From positions 62,001 through 126,000 of the forward strand of contig NZ_JADEWN010000005.1 of assembly GCF_015207655.1 (NCBI RefSeq): a DNA stretch of 64,000 bases. The letters are read 5' to 3'. Positions within the stretch are counted from its first letter, which is position 1; every line of letters starts with the position of its first letter. This document shows positions 9,329-18,217 of this stretch, piece after piece. The position numbers were made by a program, and so were the translations under genes. The notes under the pieces are model-generated. The model saw nothing but the letters and a program-made list of their open reading frames with translations. It had not been told where the DNA came from and ran no database searches. This DNA is from Gloeocapsopsis crepidinum LEGE 06123. GTDB taxonomy: Bacteria; Cyanobacteriota; Cyanobacteriia; Cyanobacteriales; Chroococcidiopsidaceae.

Positions 9329-9943
9329 TCAAGCAATACCACAAAAGCTAAATACTGTAGACGCGATCGCATCCAAAGCCGTGTCAAAGTCGTCATTAAT
9401 AATTTGAATATCAAATTCATGTGCGGCACTAATTTCGTCTTTAGCGCGTTGGAGACGACGGGCGATCGCCTCTGATGAATCTTGATCGCGACCGCGTAAG
9501 CGCTGTTCTAGTTCTGCCAAAGAGGGAGGCATAATAAAAATCCGCTTGGCATCAGGATAAGTCTGGCAAATTTGTCGCGCGCCTTCGAGTTCAATTTCTA
9601 ATAAAACACACTTACCTTTAGAGATTTGTTCGAGAACTGCATCGCGGGGCGTACCGTAATAGTTACCTGCAAACTCTGCCCATTCGAGTAATTTATCTTG
9701 TTTAATCATTTGTTGAAACTCGCTGCGGCTGACAAAATAGTATTGTTTGCCGTGAATTTCGCCAGGACGAGGAGTGCGGGTAGTCACAGAAATGGAAAAA
9801 TATAATTCAGGATGACGCTGTAGCAGCGCGCGTACTAGCGTGCCTTTACCAACTCCGCTAGGACCAGTTAAGACAATTAGTTTGCCTTCGGGGAGGCAAT
9901 TTAGTGGTGTAGCTGAACCTTGAATTGATAAAACTGGCGTCAT
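9329..9943 (-). CDS. gmk: guanylate kinase
   Basis: A 204-residue guanylate kinase that phosphorylates GMP to GDP with ATP. The P-loop is GPSGVGKGTLV (about residues 27-37), followed by the GMP-binding STRTPRPGE-like segment (VTTRTPRPGEIHGKQYYFV) and LLEIELEGARQI. Full length. It lies 85 bp downstream of the DUF370 gene on the same strand, a pairing that is widespread in bacteria, so the two are likely cotranscribed. Confidence 0.95.
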   Translation of the reverse strand: MTPVLSIQGSATPLNCLPEGKLIVLTGPSGVGKGTLVRALLQRHPELYFSISVTTRTPRPGEIHGKQYYFVSRSEFQQMIKQDKLLEWAEFAGNYYGTPRDAVLEQISKGKCVLLEIELEGARQICQTYPDAKRIFIMPPSLAELEQRLRGRDQDSSEAIARRLQRAKDEISAAHEFDIQIINDDFDTALDAIASTVFSFCGIA

Positions 9944-10028
9944 CCAAATTACATTAAGTACAAACTAGGAAAATCAACCATAGCGGTCTTATTCCCATCC
10001 TACCGCTGATTTTTGGCAATTGAGTAGA

Positions 10029-10289
10029 CTATTCCGAACTATGCTCGCGATTCACTACAAAACGATTTGCTACCGTTTCCGGTTGAATTGCTGAGAGAAT
10101 CACATGACTAGAATCGGTAATAATAACAGCCCGAGTGCGACGACCATAGGTGGCGTCAATCAACTGGTTGCGATCCTTAGCATCGCTAATGATACGCTTA
10201 ATAGGAGCAGACTCTGGACTGACTATGGCAACTACTCGGTTGGCAGATACGATATTACCAAAACCGATGTTGATTAGCTGAATGTCCAT
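10029..10289 (-). CDS. DUF370/RemA-like regulatory protein
   Basis: An 86-residue DUF370 protein beginning [20 protein letters not shown]. The [26 protein letters not shown] segment is the family signature. In Bacillus RemA is a DNA-binding regulator of matrix genes; the role of cyanobacterial members is less settled. The conserved arginines of the DNA-binding ring (GRRTR) are present. It sits upstream of gmk on the same strand, which is typical. Confidence 0.9.
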   Translation of the reverse strand: MDIQLINIGFGNIVSANRVVAIVSPESAPIKRIISDAKDRNQLIDATYGRRTRAVIITDSSHVILSAIQPETVANRFVVNREHSSE

Positions 10290-10493
10290 GACAAACTAAC
10301 GCCAAGCGCCGTGTAAGAAGCAATTAAAGACCTAATTTCATGGTATCCACAAAAATTTTGACTTACAAGGCAAAATCCACCGAAAAACCAGCTTTTTAGG
10401 TTATATGTTCTAAGTTCTTAAACTTTTCTACCTTTAGGAATCACTCAAAAGATAGAGTAAAAGTTACAAGTTATTGATATTTGTTGAGTTATT

Positions 10494-12248
10494 TTGCAAT
10501 CAGTTGACTTTACAACCTTAACCGCTACTTATAGAGAAATCTGTGCGACTTGGCTACCGGCGCGGGTCGAACAAGTATATCAACGCGATCGCTTTTGGAT
10601 CGCGATCGGATTACGTACGCTCAAACAACGAGGCTGGCTAGATATTTCATGGCATCCCCAAGCTGCGCGAATTTGTATTGGCGATCCACCACCACGCAAG
10701 CCTGATACTTTTGCTTTTAGCCAGCAAATTTTACATCAACTCAGTGGTTTAGCTTTAATCAGCATCGAGGCGATCGCCCCTTGGGAACGCGTACTTGATT
10801 TGCAATTTGCCCGTCGTCCTGGCGAAAATCCTTTATTTCACCTTTACGTGGAGGTGATGGGCAAACATAGTAATGTTATTCTCACCGCTGCCAATCAAGA
10901 GATTATCACTGCGGCGCAGCAAGTTAGCTTGCAACAGTCCCGCATCCGTCCAGTACAAACTGGACAACCTTACGAATCTCCACCTAGCCTTACTAACGAT
11001 GCTCCTAATTTGCAAGAATCACAACAACGTTGGCAAGAAAAAGTCAGTTTAGTACCTGGTGCATTAAAACGCTGCTTACTTAAAAGCTATCGTGGCTTAA
11101 GTCCGGCTTTAGTTGAATCAATGGTACGCACGGCAAATCTCGATCCTGAACAATCAACCGAGACATTAACAGCTTTTGATTGGGAACAACTATTTCAACG
11201 CTGGCAAGAATGGCTACAAGCTTTAGAAAAATCACACTTTCAACCAGGTTGGACAGCTAAAGGATACACCGTACTCGGCTGGGAGATGATTCAGCCAGTC
11301 AAAAATCTTCAAGAGTTACTCAACCAATACTACACTGCAGCTCTTAATCAGCAAGAATTTCTACAGTTACGCCAGCAGCTAACTCAGAAATTGAAAAATC
11401 TGTTGGAGAAGTTGCAAACGAAAGCCAATAACTTTAGCGATCGCCTGCAGCAATCAGATCAGGCTAATGAGTATAAACAACAAGCTGATTTATTGATGGC
11501 ACATCTCCAAGCTTGGGAACCAGGAATGAAAAAAATTATCCTAGCAGACTTCGAGACAGGTGAACCCGTCGCAATTGCTTTAGAACCTGAAAAAAATGCT
11601 GTGCAAAATGCCCAAAATCTCTACAAGCACAGTGGTAAGCTGAAGCGGGCGCGTGGTGCGGTAGAACCACTACTCGCAGATGTTAATGCAGAAATTGCCT
11701 ATTTGCAGCAAGTGGAAGCTGCGATCGCCCAAACTGACCAATACCACACCGATGCCGATCTGGAAGCCCTCAAAGAAATTCGCGAAGAACTAATTCAACA
11801 ACGATATCTAGAAGATTCTGAATATACGCGTCGTAGTGACACGAATACTGCTAGCACTAACTTTCACCGCTACCGCACCCCTGGTGGTTTTGAATTATTC
11901 ATTGGTCGTAATAATCGCCAAAATGACTATTTAACCTTTCGCTTTGCTGGAGATTATGATTTGTGGTTTCACGCACAAGAAATTCCTGGAAGTCACGTTT
12001 TACTACGTCTCGATCCTGGAGCAGTACCAGAAGCTGCTGATTTACAGTTTACGGCTGATTTTGCAGCTTATTACAGTCGTTCTCGCCAAAGTGACCAAGT
12101 TCCAGTTGTTTGCACTGAACCGAAATACGTTTACAAGCCTAAAGGTGCAAAACCAGGAATTGCCATCTATAAAAATGAACGCATTCTATGGGGACAGCCT
12201 CAACGTGTAGAAGTTTATCTTAATGAGGGGCAAGTGATTAGTGACTAG
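10494..12248 (+). CDS. NFACT/RqcH family ribosome quality control protein
   Basis: A 584-residue Rqc2/NFACT protein, once annotated as fibronectin-binding. The TTG at 10494 is chosen because the encoded MQSVDFTTLT matches the family N-terminus and no nearby ATG does. The NFACT-N domain spans about 1-200 with EVMGKHSNVILT; a central coiled coil follows (about 280-450); the NFACT-R (DUF814) domain is at the C-terminus with GGFELFIGRNNRQNDYLTFR, DLWFHAQEIPGSHVLLR and the VVCTEPKYVYKPKGAKPG tail. In bacteria RqcH adds alanine tails to stalled nascent chains on the 50S subunit. Monocistronic. Confidence 0.9.
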   Translation: MQSVDFTTLTATYREICATWLPARVEQVYQRDRFWIAIGLRTLKQRGWLDISWHPQAARICIGDPPPRKPDTFAFSQQILHQLSGLALISIEAIAPWERVLDLQFARRPGENPLFHLYVEVMGKHSNVILTAANQEIITAAQQVSLQQSRIRPVQTGQPYESPPSLTNDAPNLQESQQRWQEKVSLVPGALKRCLLKSYRGLSPALVESMVRTANLDPEQSTETLTAFDWEQLFQRWQEWLQALEKSHFQPGWTAKGYTVLGWEMIQPVKNLQELLNQYYTAALNQQEFLQLRQQLTQKLKNLLEKLQTKANNFSDRLQQSDQANEYKQQADLLMAHLQAWEPGMKKIILADFETGEPVAIALEPEKNAVQNAQNLYKHSGKLKRARGAVEPLLADVNAEIAYLQQVEAAIAQTDQYHTDADLEALKEIREELIQQRYLEDSEYTRRSDTNTASTNFHRYRTPGGFELFIGRNNRQNDYLTFRFAGDYDLWFHAQEIPGSHVLLRLDPGAVPEAADLQFTADFAAYYSRSRQSDQVPVVCTEPKYVYKPKGAKPGIAIYKNERILWGQPQRVEVYLNEGQVISD

Positions 12249-12300
12249 TGGTTAGTTATGAGTTTTGAGTTTTGAGTAGATAGAAAAAAGTATTCTCCTC
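12249..12300. repeat. dispersed spacer repeat fragment
   Basis: 'tagtggttagttatgag' followed by 'ttttgagttttgag' directly after the RqcH-like gene, the same vocabulary as the other spacer repeats. No coding. Confidence 0.6.
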
Positions 12301-12483
12301 TGCTTCCTCTGCACCTTTGCGTTATTGTCGTTGATCCCCAATTGTTGATCTTTGCTCCCTGTCTTAATCAAGGCTTTATCAATTGTTTAGTTATTCAAAT
12401 GTAGCATCTATCGTTTGAGAGAGTTATGTCAAGAGACTGTAAATTTTAATAAAAAAGTCTGTGTTTCCTGTTACAATGTCGAA

Positions 12484-12610
12484 ATAGAAGAGGAACAAAT
12501 AAAAGATTTTAACCCGCTATTGCGTTGGGAATGCGTAGTTCGGGTTTCCTCGAATTGAGAAACAACGCAAATAAATTTTCAGACCAGCTTACCACAGCTG
12601 GTCGTTTTGT
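12484..12610 (+). ncRNA. possible small RNA
   Basis: A candidate of about 125 nt. A TACAAT -10-like box lies at 12472-12477. Downstream is a hairpin with AACCCG (12511-12516) pairing CGGGTT (12541-12546), whose loop contains a minor inner pairing, then an unstructured AC-rich stretch, then the terminator at 12582-12608. No ORF fits. I do not recognise it as Yfr1, Yfr2 or 6S. It could instead be the processed trailer of a neighbouring transcript. Confidence 0.35.
12582..12608 (+). terminator. strong hairpin, likely terminator
   Basis: GACCAGCT (12582-12589) pairs AGCTGGTC (12596-12603) with a 6-nt loop, followed by GTTTTGT on the plus strand. On the minus strand it lies just past the porin stop (12625) and is followed by TGAAAATTT, so it may act in both directions. 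Confidence 0.7.
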
Positions 12611-12624
12611 ATTCTGGGAGAATT

Positions 12625-14295
12625 TTAGAAGGAGAAGGTTGTTCTGATTGCCCCAATTACGATATCTTGATTGGCATTATTAAAATCAGGTGCTGTAATC
12701 CAAATAACTCCAGGAGTAATCGCAAAATTGTCTGTGAGTTGTAGCTGATAAAACGCTTCAACGTGTAACGACATGTCTTCATCTTCGCCCAAATCAGGAA
12801 GTACCACATTAGGGTTAGCGGCGACGAGTTCTGCTGCTGCGGCTGGATTAAGGGTAACGCCAGTGCTAGTTAATCGAGGTTCCATACCGACAACAATGCC
12901 AAGTAAATTTCCTTCGCGACCAAGATCAGGAAAAGCAAGTGTTACTGCGTAATTGAAGATATCGCTATCACCACGTTCGAGTAGTCCGCCTAGGGTCGAC
13001 AGTAAACGGGTATTGGTGTAACCAGCCCAGCCACCGAGAACAAAGTTATTACTAATTTGCCATGAAAGCTGTACGCCGTAGGAGTTGCTAGCGGTAGGAA
13101 CTTCAACTGGATCTAAGTTCAAATTCTCGAAGAAAGCGTCATCAAAGCGTGCAAATGAAGCACGACTACTTCCAGCACCAGTATCGCTAGCTTTATAAGA
13201 GTTGATGTAAGTTAAACCAATATTAAAGCGATCGCTTGGTCTTAAAACTAATTGTGCAATGCCTGCATAAGGGCCATTAGATAAACCACCACCATCGAGT
13301 GGGCTACTCGCATCAGTTGCTAGATATCCTAAACTAAGTTCTAGGCTATTGCCGAGTTGCTGACGAATTCCTAAGCCTGCACCATCACCAAGGTTATAAA
13401 TAGGGTTACGAGTACCAAACGCAGACAGCGCCCCAGAACCACCATCCCCATCTAATACATTCAAAGTATCGGTATAGTCATAGAAAGCGCTACCAGTAAA
13501 ACCTAAAACAACTTCTGTCCTTTCTCCTACGGGGAAGCTGTATAAAAGTGATTCAAGTCCAATATCATTAGCTTCATCTTGGGTAAAAGAGAGTTCTCCT
13601 TCAGTAATTCCAGTGACGCTAGAAAATCCTGGAAAATTTCCTGTTGAAATGAGTGTATAAAGTTGATCGTTTCCTGTGAAACTTGTATTAAATTCAAGAC
13701 GTGTTCTGTGACCCAAGATTGTTGAGTCATCTAGATCATTACCGTCGGTGTCTTGTCCAGAAATAATTCCTGCTGCACCCACGACAACTTCACCAGTGAG
13801 TTGTGTTGTCGTCGAAAATTGATTAGCTTCTAATTCAGCAACAGTTGCCTCTAATGCATCAGTACGACCGCGCAGCGTTGCGACTTCTGCGGCAAATTCT
13901 TCTTGTAGCCTTTGTAGCGTCGCTAAGTCTTCCCGCGTCACCTGGTTTGCTGATGCAGTAGCAATTAACTCATTGACCCGATCGAGACAAGCATTTAAAC
14001 CTGCGGCAAATTCGTATCTTGTTAATGCACGATTACCGCGATAAGTACCATCAGGATAACCTGCGATACAGCCATAACGCTCTACCAAAGATTGTAGTGC
14101 CTGAAATGCCCAGTCTGTCGGTTGAACGTCAGATAATTGTGAAACGGATGTCACCTGCGAAAGCGCATTTGAGTCGAATTGAGTTGATTCTTGTGCCAGT
14201 ACTGGATGACTGACAGATGCGATCGCTGCGGTACTAATCGCTAGCATCAAACTGGAAGCAGAATTAACCTGTAAACGCTGCGATTTTTGCTGCAT
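12625..14295 (-). CDS. SLH-domain OprB-type porin ('iron uptake porin' family)
   Basis: A 556-residue outer-membrane porin of the cyanobacterial SLH/OprB type. The N-terminus has a signal peptide (to about residue 35, ending PVLAQES). An SLH domain follows (DVQPTDWAFQALQSLVERYGC, IAGYPDGTYRGNRALTRYEF), then a short coiled coil (about 110-160), then a beta-barrel ending in the aromatic TTFSF. The SLH domain binds peptidoglycan-linked polysaccharide. It is divergent from a zinc-type ABC binding protein across a 19-bp palindrome, so it may be metal-regulated; that is inference. Confidence 0.92.
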   Translation of the reverse strand: MQQKSQRLQVNSASSLMLAISTAAIASVSHPVLAQESTQFDSNALSQVTSVSQLSDVQPTDWAFQALQSLVERYGCIAGYPDGTYRGNRALTRYEFAAGLNACLDRVNELIATASANQVTREDLATLQRLQEEFAAEVATLRGRTDALEATVAELEANQFSTTTQLTGEVVVGAAGIISGQDTDGNDLDDSTILGHRTRLEFNTSFTGNDQLYTLISTGNFPGFSSVTGITEGELSFTQDEANDIGLESLLYSFPVGERTEVVLGFTGSAFYDYTDTLNVLDGDGGSGALSAFGTRNPIYNLGDGAGLGIRQQLGNSLELSLGYLATDASSPLDGGGLSNGPYAGIAQLVLRPSDRFNIGLTYINSYKASDTGAGSSRASFARFDDAFFENLNLDPVEVPTASNSYGVQLSWQISNNFVLGGWAGYTNTRLLSTLGGLLERGDSDIFNYAVTLAFPDLGREGNLLGIVVGMEPRLTSTGVTLNPAAAAELVAANPNVVLPDLGEDEDMSLHVEAFYQLQLTDNFAITPGVIWITAPDFNNANQDIVIGAIRTTFSF

Positions 14296-14435
14296 TTTTT
14301 CTTCTCACACTAAATTAAAATACAAGTTTCCTCGATCTGACATTACCTGACAATGATCTTGGTCAAATGATAATAAACTGACCGCAAATTCAAAATAAAG
14401 TACAATTCAATTCTTGTTAGAATGAGAACTATTCT

Positions 14436-14454
14436 TATTATTATGATAATAATA
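14436..14454. promoter_or_regulatory. candidate Zur/Fur operator
   Basis: TATTATTAT-G-ATAATAATA is a perfect 9-1-9 palindrome in the 214-bp divergent promoter region between the SLH porin and the znuA-like gene. It resembles AT-rich FUR-superfamily boxes (cyanobacterial Zur sites are of the TGATAATnATTATCA kind). An imperfect TGAGAACTATTCTTA just upstream could be a second half-occupied site. The regulator gene is not in the window. Confidence 0.55.
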
Positions 14455-14509
14455 CTCATATTTATGAGTACAAGCGAGTACTGCTAGCAGAAGGAAAGAG
14501 GAGAGGATT

Positions 14510-15502
14510 GTGAGTCGCCAGAAGATACAACAACGTCGTCACAAGCACAATATTTTGTCACTGGTTACACTTTTATTGCTTGCAACGGCTTCAGGTTGTA
14601 ATCAAGCCCCACAAGAAACTCAAACACAGCAAACTCAAGAAGCATCAGCACCACAATCAGAACAAATTCGAGTTGTTACGACATTTCTCCCGATGTATTG
14701 GTTTACGAGGGCAGTTGTAGGAGACAGGGCACAGGTAGAGATTTTGGTACCACCAGGAAGCGAAGTCCACGACTATCAAGCAACACCCGCAGATGTACAA
14801 GCGATCGCCACAGCGGATGTGTTAGTTAAAAATGGCTTGGGAATGGAAGATTTTCTAGACAGTACAATTCAAAACGCTGAAAATCCAAACTTGCAACAAA
14901 TCGATGCTTCCAGTGGAATTGAAACTGTAGGAGAAATTTCTCCAGTTGAATCTGCTGGAGATCATGGTCATAGTCACAGTCACGGTGACTCGGATGGGGG
15001 GAACCCTCATGTCTGGTTAGATCCAGTCTTAGCTAAACAACAAGTCGAAAATATTCGCGATGGTTTAGTTGCTGCTGATCCAGCAAATAGAGATGCTTAT
15101 CAAGCTAATGCAGCTGCTTATATTCAACAGTTAGAACAAACCCACAATCAATTTCAACAAAGCCTCCAAAAATATCCTAACTGTACTTTTATTACTTTTC
15201 ATGATGCTTATCCTTACTTAGCTAACCGCTATCAACTCCAACAAGTTGCAGTTGTTGAAATTCCTGAAGATCAACCTTCACCAGGAGATGTTCAAAGAGC
15301 AGTCAATGCAGTTAAGAAGTATGATGCACAAGCAATATTTTCTGAACCTGGAGTAGATAATAGCTTGATCCAAAGTTTGTCTCAAGATTTAAATTTAACA
15401 GTGTATTCTATTGATCCTTTAGAAGCAGGATCAACTGATCCTCAGCATTACTTCACCGCAATGAGTGAGAACCTACAAACTATTGAATCGGCGTGTCAGT
15501 AA
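14510..15502 (+). CDS. metal ABC transporter substrate-binding lipoprotein (ZnuA-like)
   Basis: A 330-residue cluster A-I metal-binding protein, starting at a GTG with GGAAAGAGGAGAGG upstream. The N-terminal lipobox is LLLLATASGC (Cys at about residue 30). The domain begins IRVVTTFLPMYWFTRAVVGD. The His-rich loop DHGHSHSHGDSDGG followed by NPHVWLDP favours zinc over manganese. Remaining ligands lie in TFHDAYPYLANRY and the FSEPGVDNS region. It captures the metal in the periplasm. The ATPase gene starts 3 bp after the stop, but no permease gene follows. Confidence 0.92.
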   Translation: MSRQKIQQRRHKHNILSLVTLLLLATASGCNQAPQETQTQQTQEASAPQSEQIRVVTTFLPMYWFTRAVVGDRAQVEILVPPGSEVHDYQATPADVQAIATADVLVKNGLGMEDFLDSTIQNAENPNLQQIDASSGIETVGEISPVESAGDHGHSHSHGDSDGGNPHVWLDPVLAKQQVENIRDGLVAADPANRDAYQANAAAYIQQLEQTHNQFQQSLQKYPNCTFITFHDAYPYLANRYQLQQVAVVEIPEDQPSPGDVQRAVNAVKKYDAQAIFSEPGVDNSLIQSLSQDLNLTVYSIDPLEAGSTDPQHYFTAMSENLQTIESACQ

Positions 15503-15505
15503 ACT

Positions 15506-16357
15506 GTGATGACATCGCATATTAGTAACTCACATCCGATTGTAAAAGTAGAAAACTTGACTATTTACCAACATAGCTATTGTGCTGTGCGTGATGTTTC
15601 CTTTGCATTATTACCAGGCACAAATACTGCGATTGTTGGTCCCAACGGGGCAGGAAAAAGTACATTAGTACAAGCTGTTCTTAATTTAATTCCATACTCA
15701 GTTGGGAAAGTAGAAATTTTTGATCGCCCCATCGAACGCCTAGGACACTTGCGCAACCAGTTAGGATATGTACCCCAAAACTTTGTATTTGACCGGAGTT
15801 TTCCCTTATCGGTGAGTGAATTAGTCGGCTTAGGTTGGATTAGAGAGGGGCGAGGGGCGTTAGCGTTAGCGAAGCGAGGCGAAGCCCAGCGGGACGAAGT
15901 CCGGGGCGAGGGGCGAGGCTCGTTTTGGCGGTCATGGAATCATGGACAACAAGAAAAAAAAGCAGCGATCGCTCAAGCTTTGCGTCGTGTCGGAGTTTAT
16001 CATTTACGCAATCAAGCAATAGGTACGCTTAGCGGTGGAGAGATGAAGCGAGTGTTACTCGCTTATTGCTTAGTACTACCTCGAAAACTGCTGGTTTTAG
16101 ATGAAGCCTTTGCGGGTGTCGATGCACAAGGTACAGCGGATTTTTATAATTTACTGCATGAACTTCAGCAAGAAGAAGGCTGGACAGTATTGCAAGTTTC
16201 CCATGATATTGATATGGTAAGTCGGCACTGCGATCGCGTCATTTGTCTTAATCAAACTCTCGTTTGCACCGGAACTCCAGAAGTAGCTTTGTCTGCGCAA
16301 AACTTACTTGCAACATATGGTCCGAGTTTTAGTCGTTATCAACACAATCACTCATAG
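15506..16357 (+). CDS. metal ABC transporter ATP-binding protein with in-frame repeat insertion
   Basis: A 283-residue ABC ATPase of the ZnuC/MntA type. Motifs are all present: Walker A GPNGAGKST, Q-loop YVPQNF, signature LSGGEMKR, Walker B LLVLDEAFAGVD and the switch His in QVSHDID. Between the Q-loop and the signature, about residues 113-138, sits an Arg/Gly/Glu/Ala-rich insert (IREGRGALALAKRGEAQRD and on) encoded by a 71-bp dispersed repeat that also occurs in the spacer at 41361-41431. The frame stays open. The insert falls in the helical subdomain that touches the permease, so function could be altered. A permease gene is absent nearby. Confidence 0.9.
   Translation: MMTSHISNSHPIVKVENLTIYQHSYCAVRDVSFALLPGTNTAIVGPNGAGKSTLVQAVLNLIPYSVGKVEIFDRPIERLGHLRNQLGYVPQNFVFDRSFPLSVSELVGLGWIREGRGALALAKRGEAQRDEVRGEGRGSFWRSWNHGQQEKKAAIAQALRRVGVYHLRNQAIGTLSGGEMKRVLLAYCLVLPRKLLVLDEAFAGVDAQGTADFYNLLHELQQEEGWTVLQVSHDIDMVSRHCDRVICLNQTLVCTGTPEVALSAQNLLATYGPSFSRYQHNHS
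15845..15915 (+). repeat. 71-bp dispersed repeat inside an ABC ATPase gene
   Basis: This GC-rich segment contains GCGTTAGCGTTAGCGAAGCG and a CCCAGCGGGACGAAGTCC block. It is identical at 68 of 71 positions to the reverse complement of 41361-41431, an intergenic copy. It is clearly richer in G+C than the flanking coding sequence. Confidence 0.9.
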
Positions 16358-16435
16358 AATGGTAACTGGGAAGTAGTAATTGGTCATTGTCGCAATTAGC
16401 CATTAGCGATTAGCTGTTAGCTTTTTCTAAAGATT
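16358..16435. repeat. short spacer repeat (ttagc type)
   Basis: The spacer after the ABC ATPase gene consists of tandem variants of 'gtaattggtcattg', 'caattagccattagc', 'gattagctgttagc', akin to spacers at 40258 and 50618. No gene. Confidence 0.5.
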
Positions 16436-18217
16436 ATGTCTATATTACGTTCGCCTACTAAATCAGTGCGTTTGAGTAAAATCCTGCAGAAATCTTATGT
16501 CATTCTGGTTATAATGACGACGTCTTTAGTGCTGATTTGCTCTAATTTATTAGAGGTGCGCTCATTTGAACAACCAATTATGAATTCTGCACCGCAATTG
16601 TTAAGCGATCCCTTTTTGCAATTACCAACAGAAACGACAGTTAATGTTGTTTGGTTTACCGAATTTGCTGGAACTGAACACAAAGTTTTTTATGGTAAAA
16701 ATTTTGAACAAAGCGCGATTGCTACGACAACAAAACTCAGCCGCACGCGGGAAGATCAAGACTCTAAGTTAAATGAAAACCCCTATCAGCAACCGACACC
16801 ACGGAATATTTGGCGTCATGAAGCGACTGTTCGCGATTTAAAGAAAGGCGATCGCCTTTCTTATCGCATTACTAGCACAACTGAAGATCAACAAACTGTC
16901 ACTAGTCGCGAATTTACTCTCGCATCGAAACCACCAGCCGGAACGCCACTCAAAATTCTTTTAACTTCAGATCATCAACTCAAACCAATGACTGCGGCAA
17001 ATTTGCAGAAAGTGGTAGAAACGATTGGACGAGTAGACGCGGTGTTTTTCGCGGGTGATATGGTGGATGTTCCCGATCGCGCCTCTGAGTGGTTTGATGA
17101 CAGTCGAGGTTGTGCTTTTTTTCCTTGTTTGCAAGGTCGTGGAAGTTACGAGTTAACCAAGAATGATACTAAGAGAACTTACACAGGCGGAGAAATTATT
17201 CAACACGCGCCGCTATTTTCTACAATTGGCAATCATGAGGTAATGGGGCGGTATGCGCATAGCGATAGTTTAGATGGTGAGTTTGATGATGCAGTTCCGC
17301 GGGCAATTGCCAAAGCAAGATTGAAAGATGCTAGCAATCGCACAGTTAAAGATCATTCCTTTAATACCGACACCTATGAAGAGATTTTTACTTTACCCAA
17401 AAGTGAATCGGGAGGAAAAACATACTACGCCCTTAGCTTCGGTGATATTCGCTTAGTTGTCTTATATGCAACCAATACTTGGCGTTCCCCTCGTCTTGAT
17501 GGCAAGTCTAAGGGTAAATATCGCGAACGCGAACAAGATTTAAATCGTCCAGAAAATTGGGGTTATGGACAGCATATTTTTGAAGCGATCGCGCCTGGTA
17601 GTCCTCAATACGATTGGTTACAACAAGAACTTAATAGCCCAGAGTTTCAACAAGCAAAATTCAAAATTGTCATGCTGCATCATCCGCCGCATTCGCTAGG
17701 AGGAAACATCGTACCCGCTTACACCGATCCTGTGCAAAGTATTGAACGCCATGAAGATGGCACGATCAAAGCTGTACGCTACGAATATCCTCAAGATGCA
17801 GATTACCTGATCCGCGATGTAGTTCCTTTACTAGAGGCAGCCAACGTCCAACTTGTGTTTTATGGTCATTCACATCTGTGGAATCGCTTTGTGAGTTCTA
17901 GTGGAACGCATTATTTAGAAACATCGAATGTTGGTAACTCCTACGGCGCGCACGTCGGCGAAAACAAGCGACCTGTTCCTGTAGGATATCAGGAAGACTA
18001 CGCGGCAATAGAAGATCCTAATGGGCGAGAACCAATCATGCCAACAATTGCACCTTTTTCTGATGACAATGGTAAACTCATGCCATACATTGCAAGTAAC
18101 GATATCACAGTTTTTAGTATTTTTGATACAGCCAGCAGTTTAATCACTAGCTATGCATTTGATACGCGAGAACCTAATTCAAAAGTTGTCAAGTTTGATG
18201 AGTTTCAGTTGAAGTAA
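16436..18217 (+). CDS. metallophosphoesterase with N-terminal purple-acid-phosphatase-like domain
   Basis: A 593-residue secreted or membrane-anchored phosphoesterase. A hydrophobic segment lies at about residues 22-37. An Ig-like domain follows (about 50-165; PFLQLPTETTVNVVWFTEF and WRHEATVRDL). The calcineurin-like catalytic domain has the metal-binding series LLTSDHQ, FAGDMVD, IGNHEV, MLHHPPH and YGHSHLW. This is the two-metal phosphatase layout; the substrate is unknown. It follows the metal ABC genes on the same strand after 78 bp of repeat spacer, so possible metal or phosphate co-regulation is inference. Its stop codon abuts the stop of the convergent DUF29 gene. Confidence 0.88.
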   Translation: MSILRSPTKSVRLSKILQKSYVILVIMTTSLVLICSNLLEVRSFEQPIMNSAPQLLSDPFLQLPTETTVNVVWFTEFAGTEHKVFYGKNFEQSAIATTTKLSRTREDQDSKLNENPYQQPTPRNIWRHEATVRDLKKGDRLSYRITSTTEDQQTVTSREFTLASKPPAGTPLKILLTSDHQLKPMTAANLQKVVETIGRVDAVFFAGDMVDVPDRASEWFDDSRGCAFFPCLQGRGSYELTKNDTKRTYTGGEIIQHAPLFSTIGNHEVMGRYAHSDSLDGEFDDAVPRAIAKARLKDASNRTVKDHSFNTDTYEEIFTLPKSESGGKTYYALSFGDIRLVVLYATNTWRSPRLDGKSKGKYREREQDLNRPENWGYGQHIFEAIAPGSPQYDWLQQELNSPEFQQAKFKIVMLHHPPHSLGGNIVPAYTDPVQSIERHEDGTIKAVRYEYPQDADYLIRDVVPLLEAANVQLVFYGHSHLWNRFVSSSGTHYLETSNVGNSYGAHVGENKRPVPVGYQEDYAAIEDPNGREPIMPTIAPFSDDNGKLMPYIASNDITVFSIFDTASSLITSYAFDTREPNSKVVKFDEFQLK

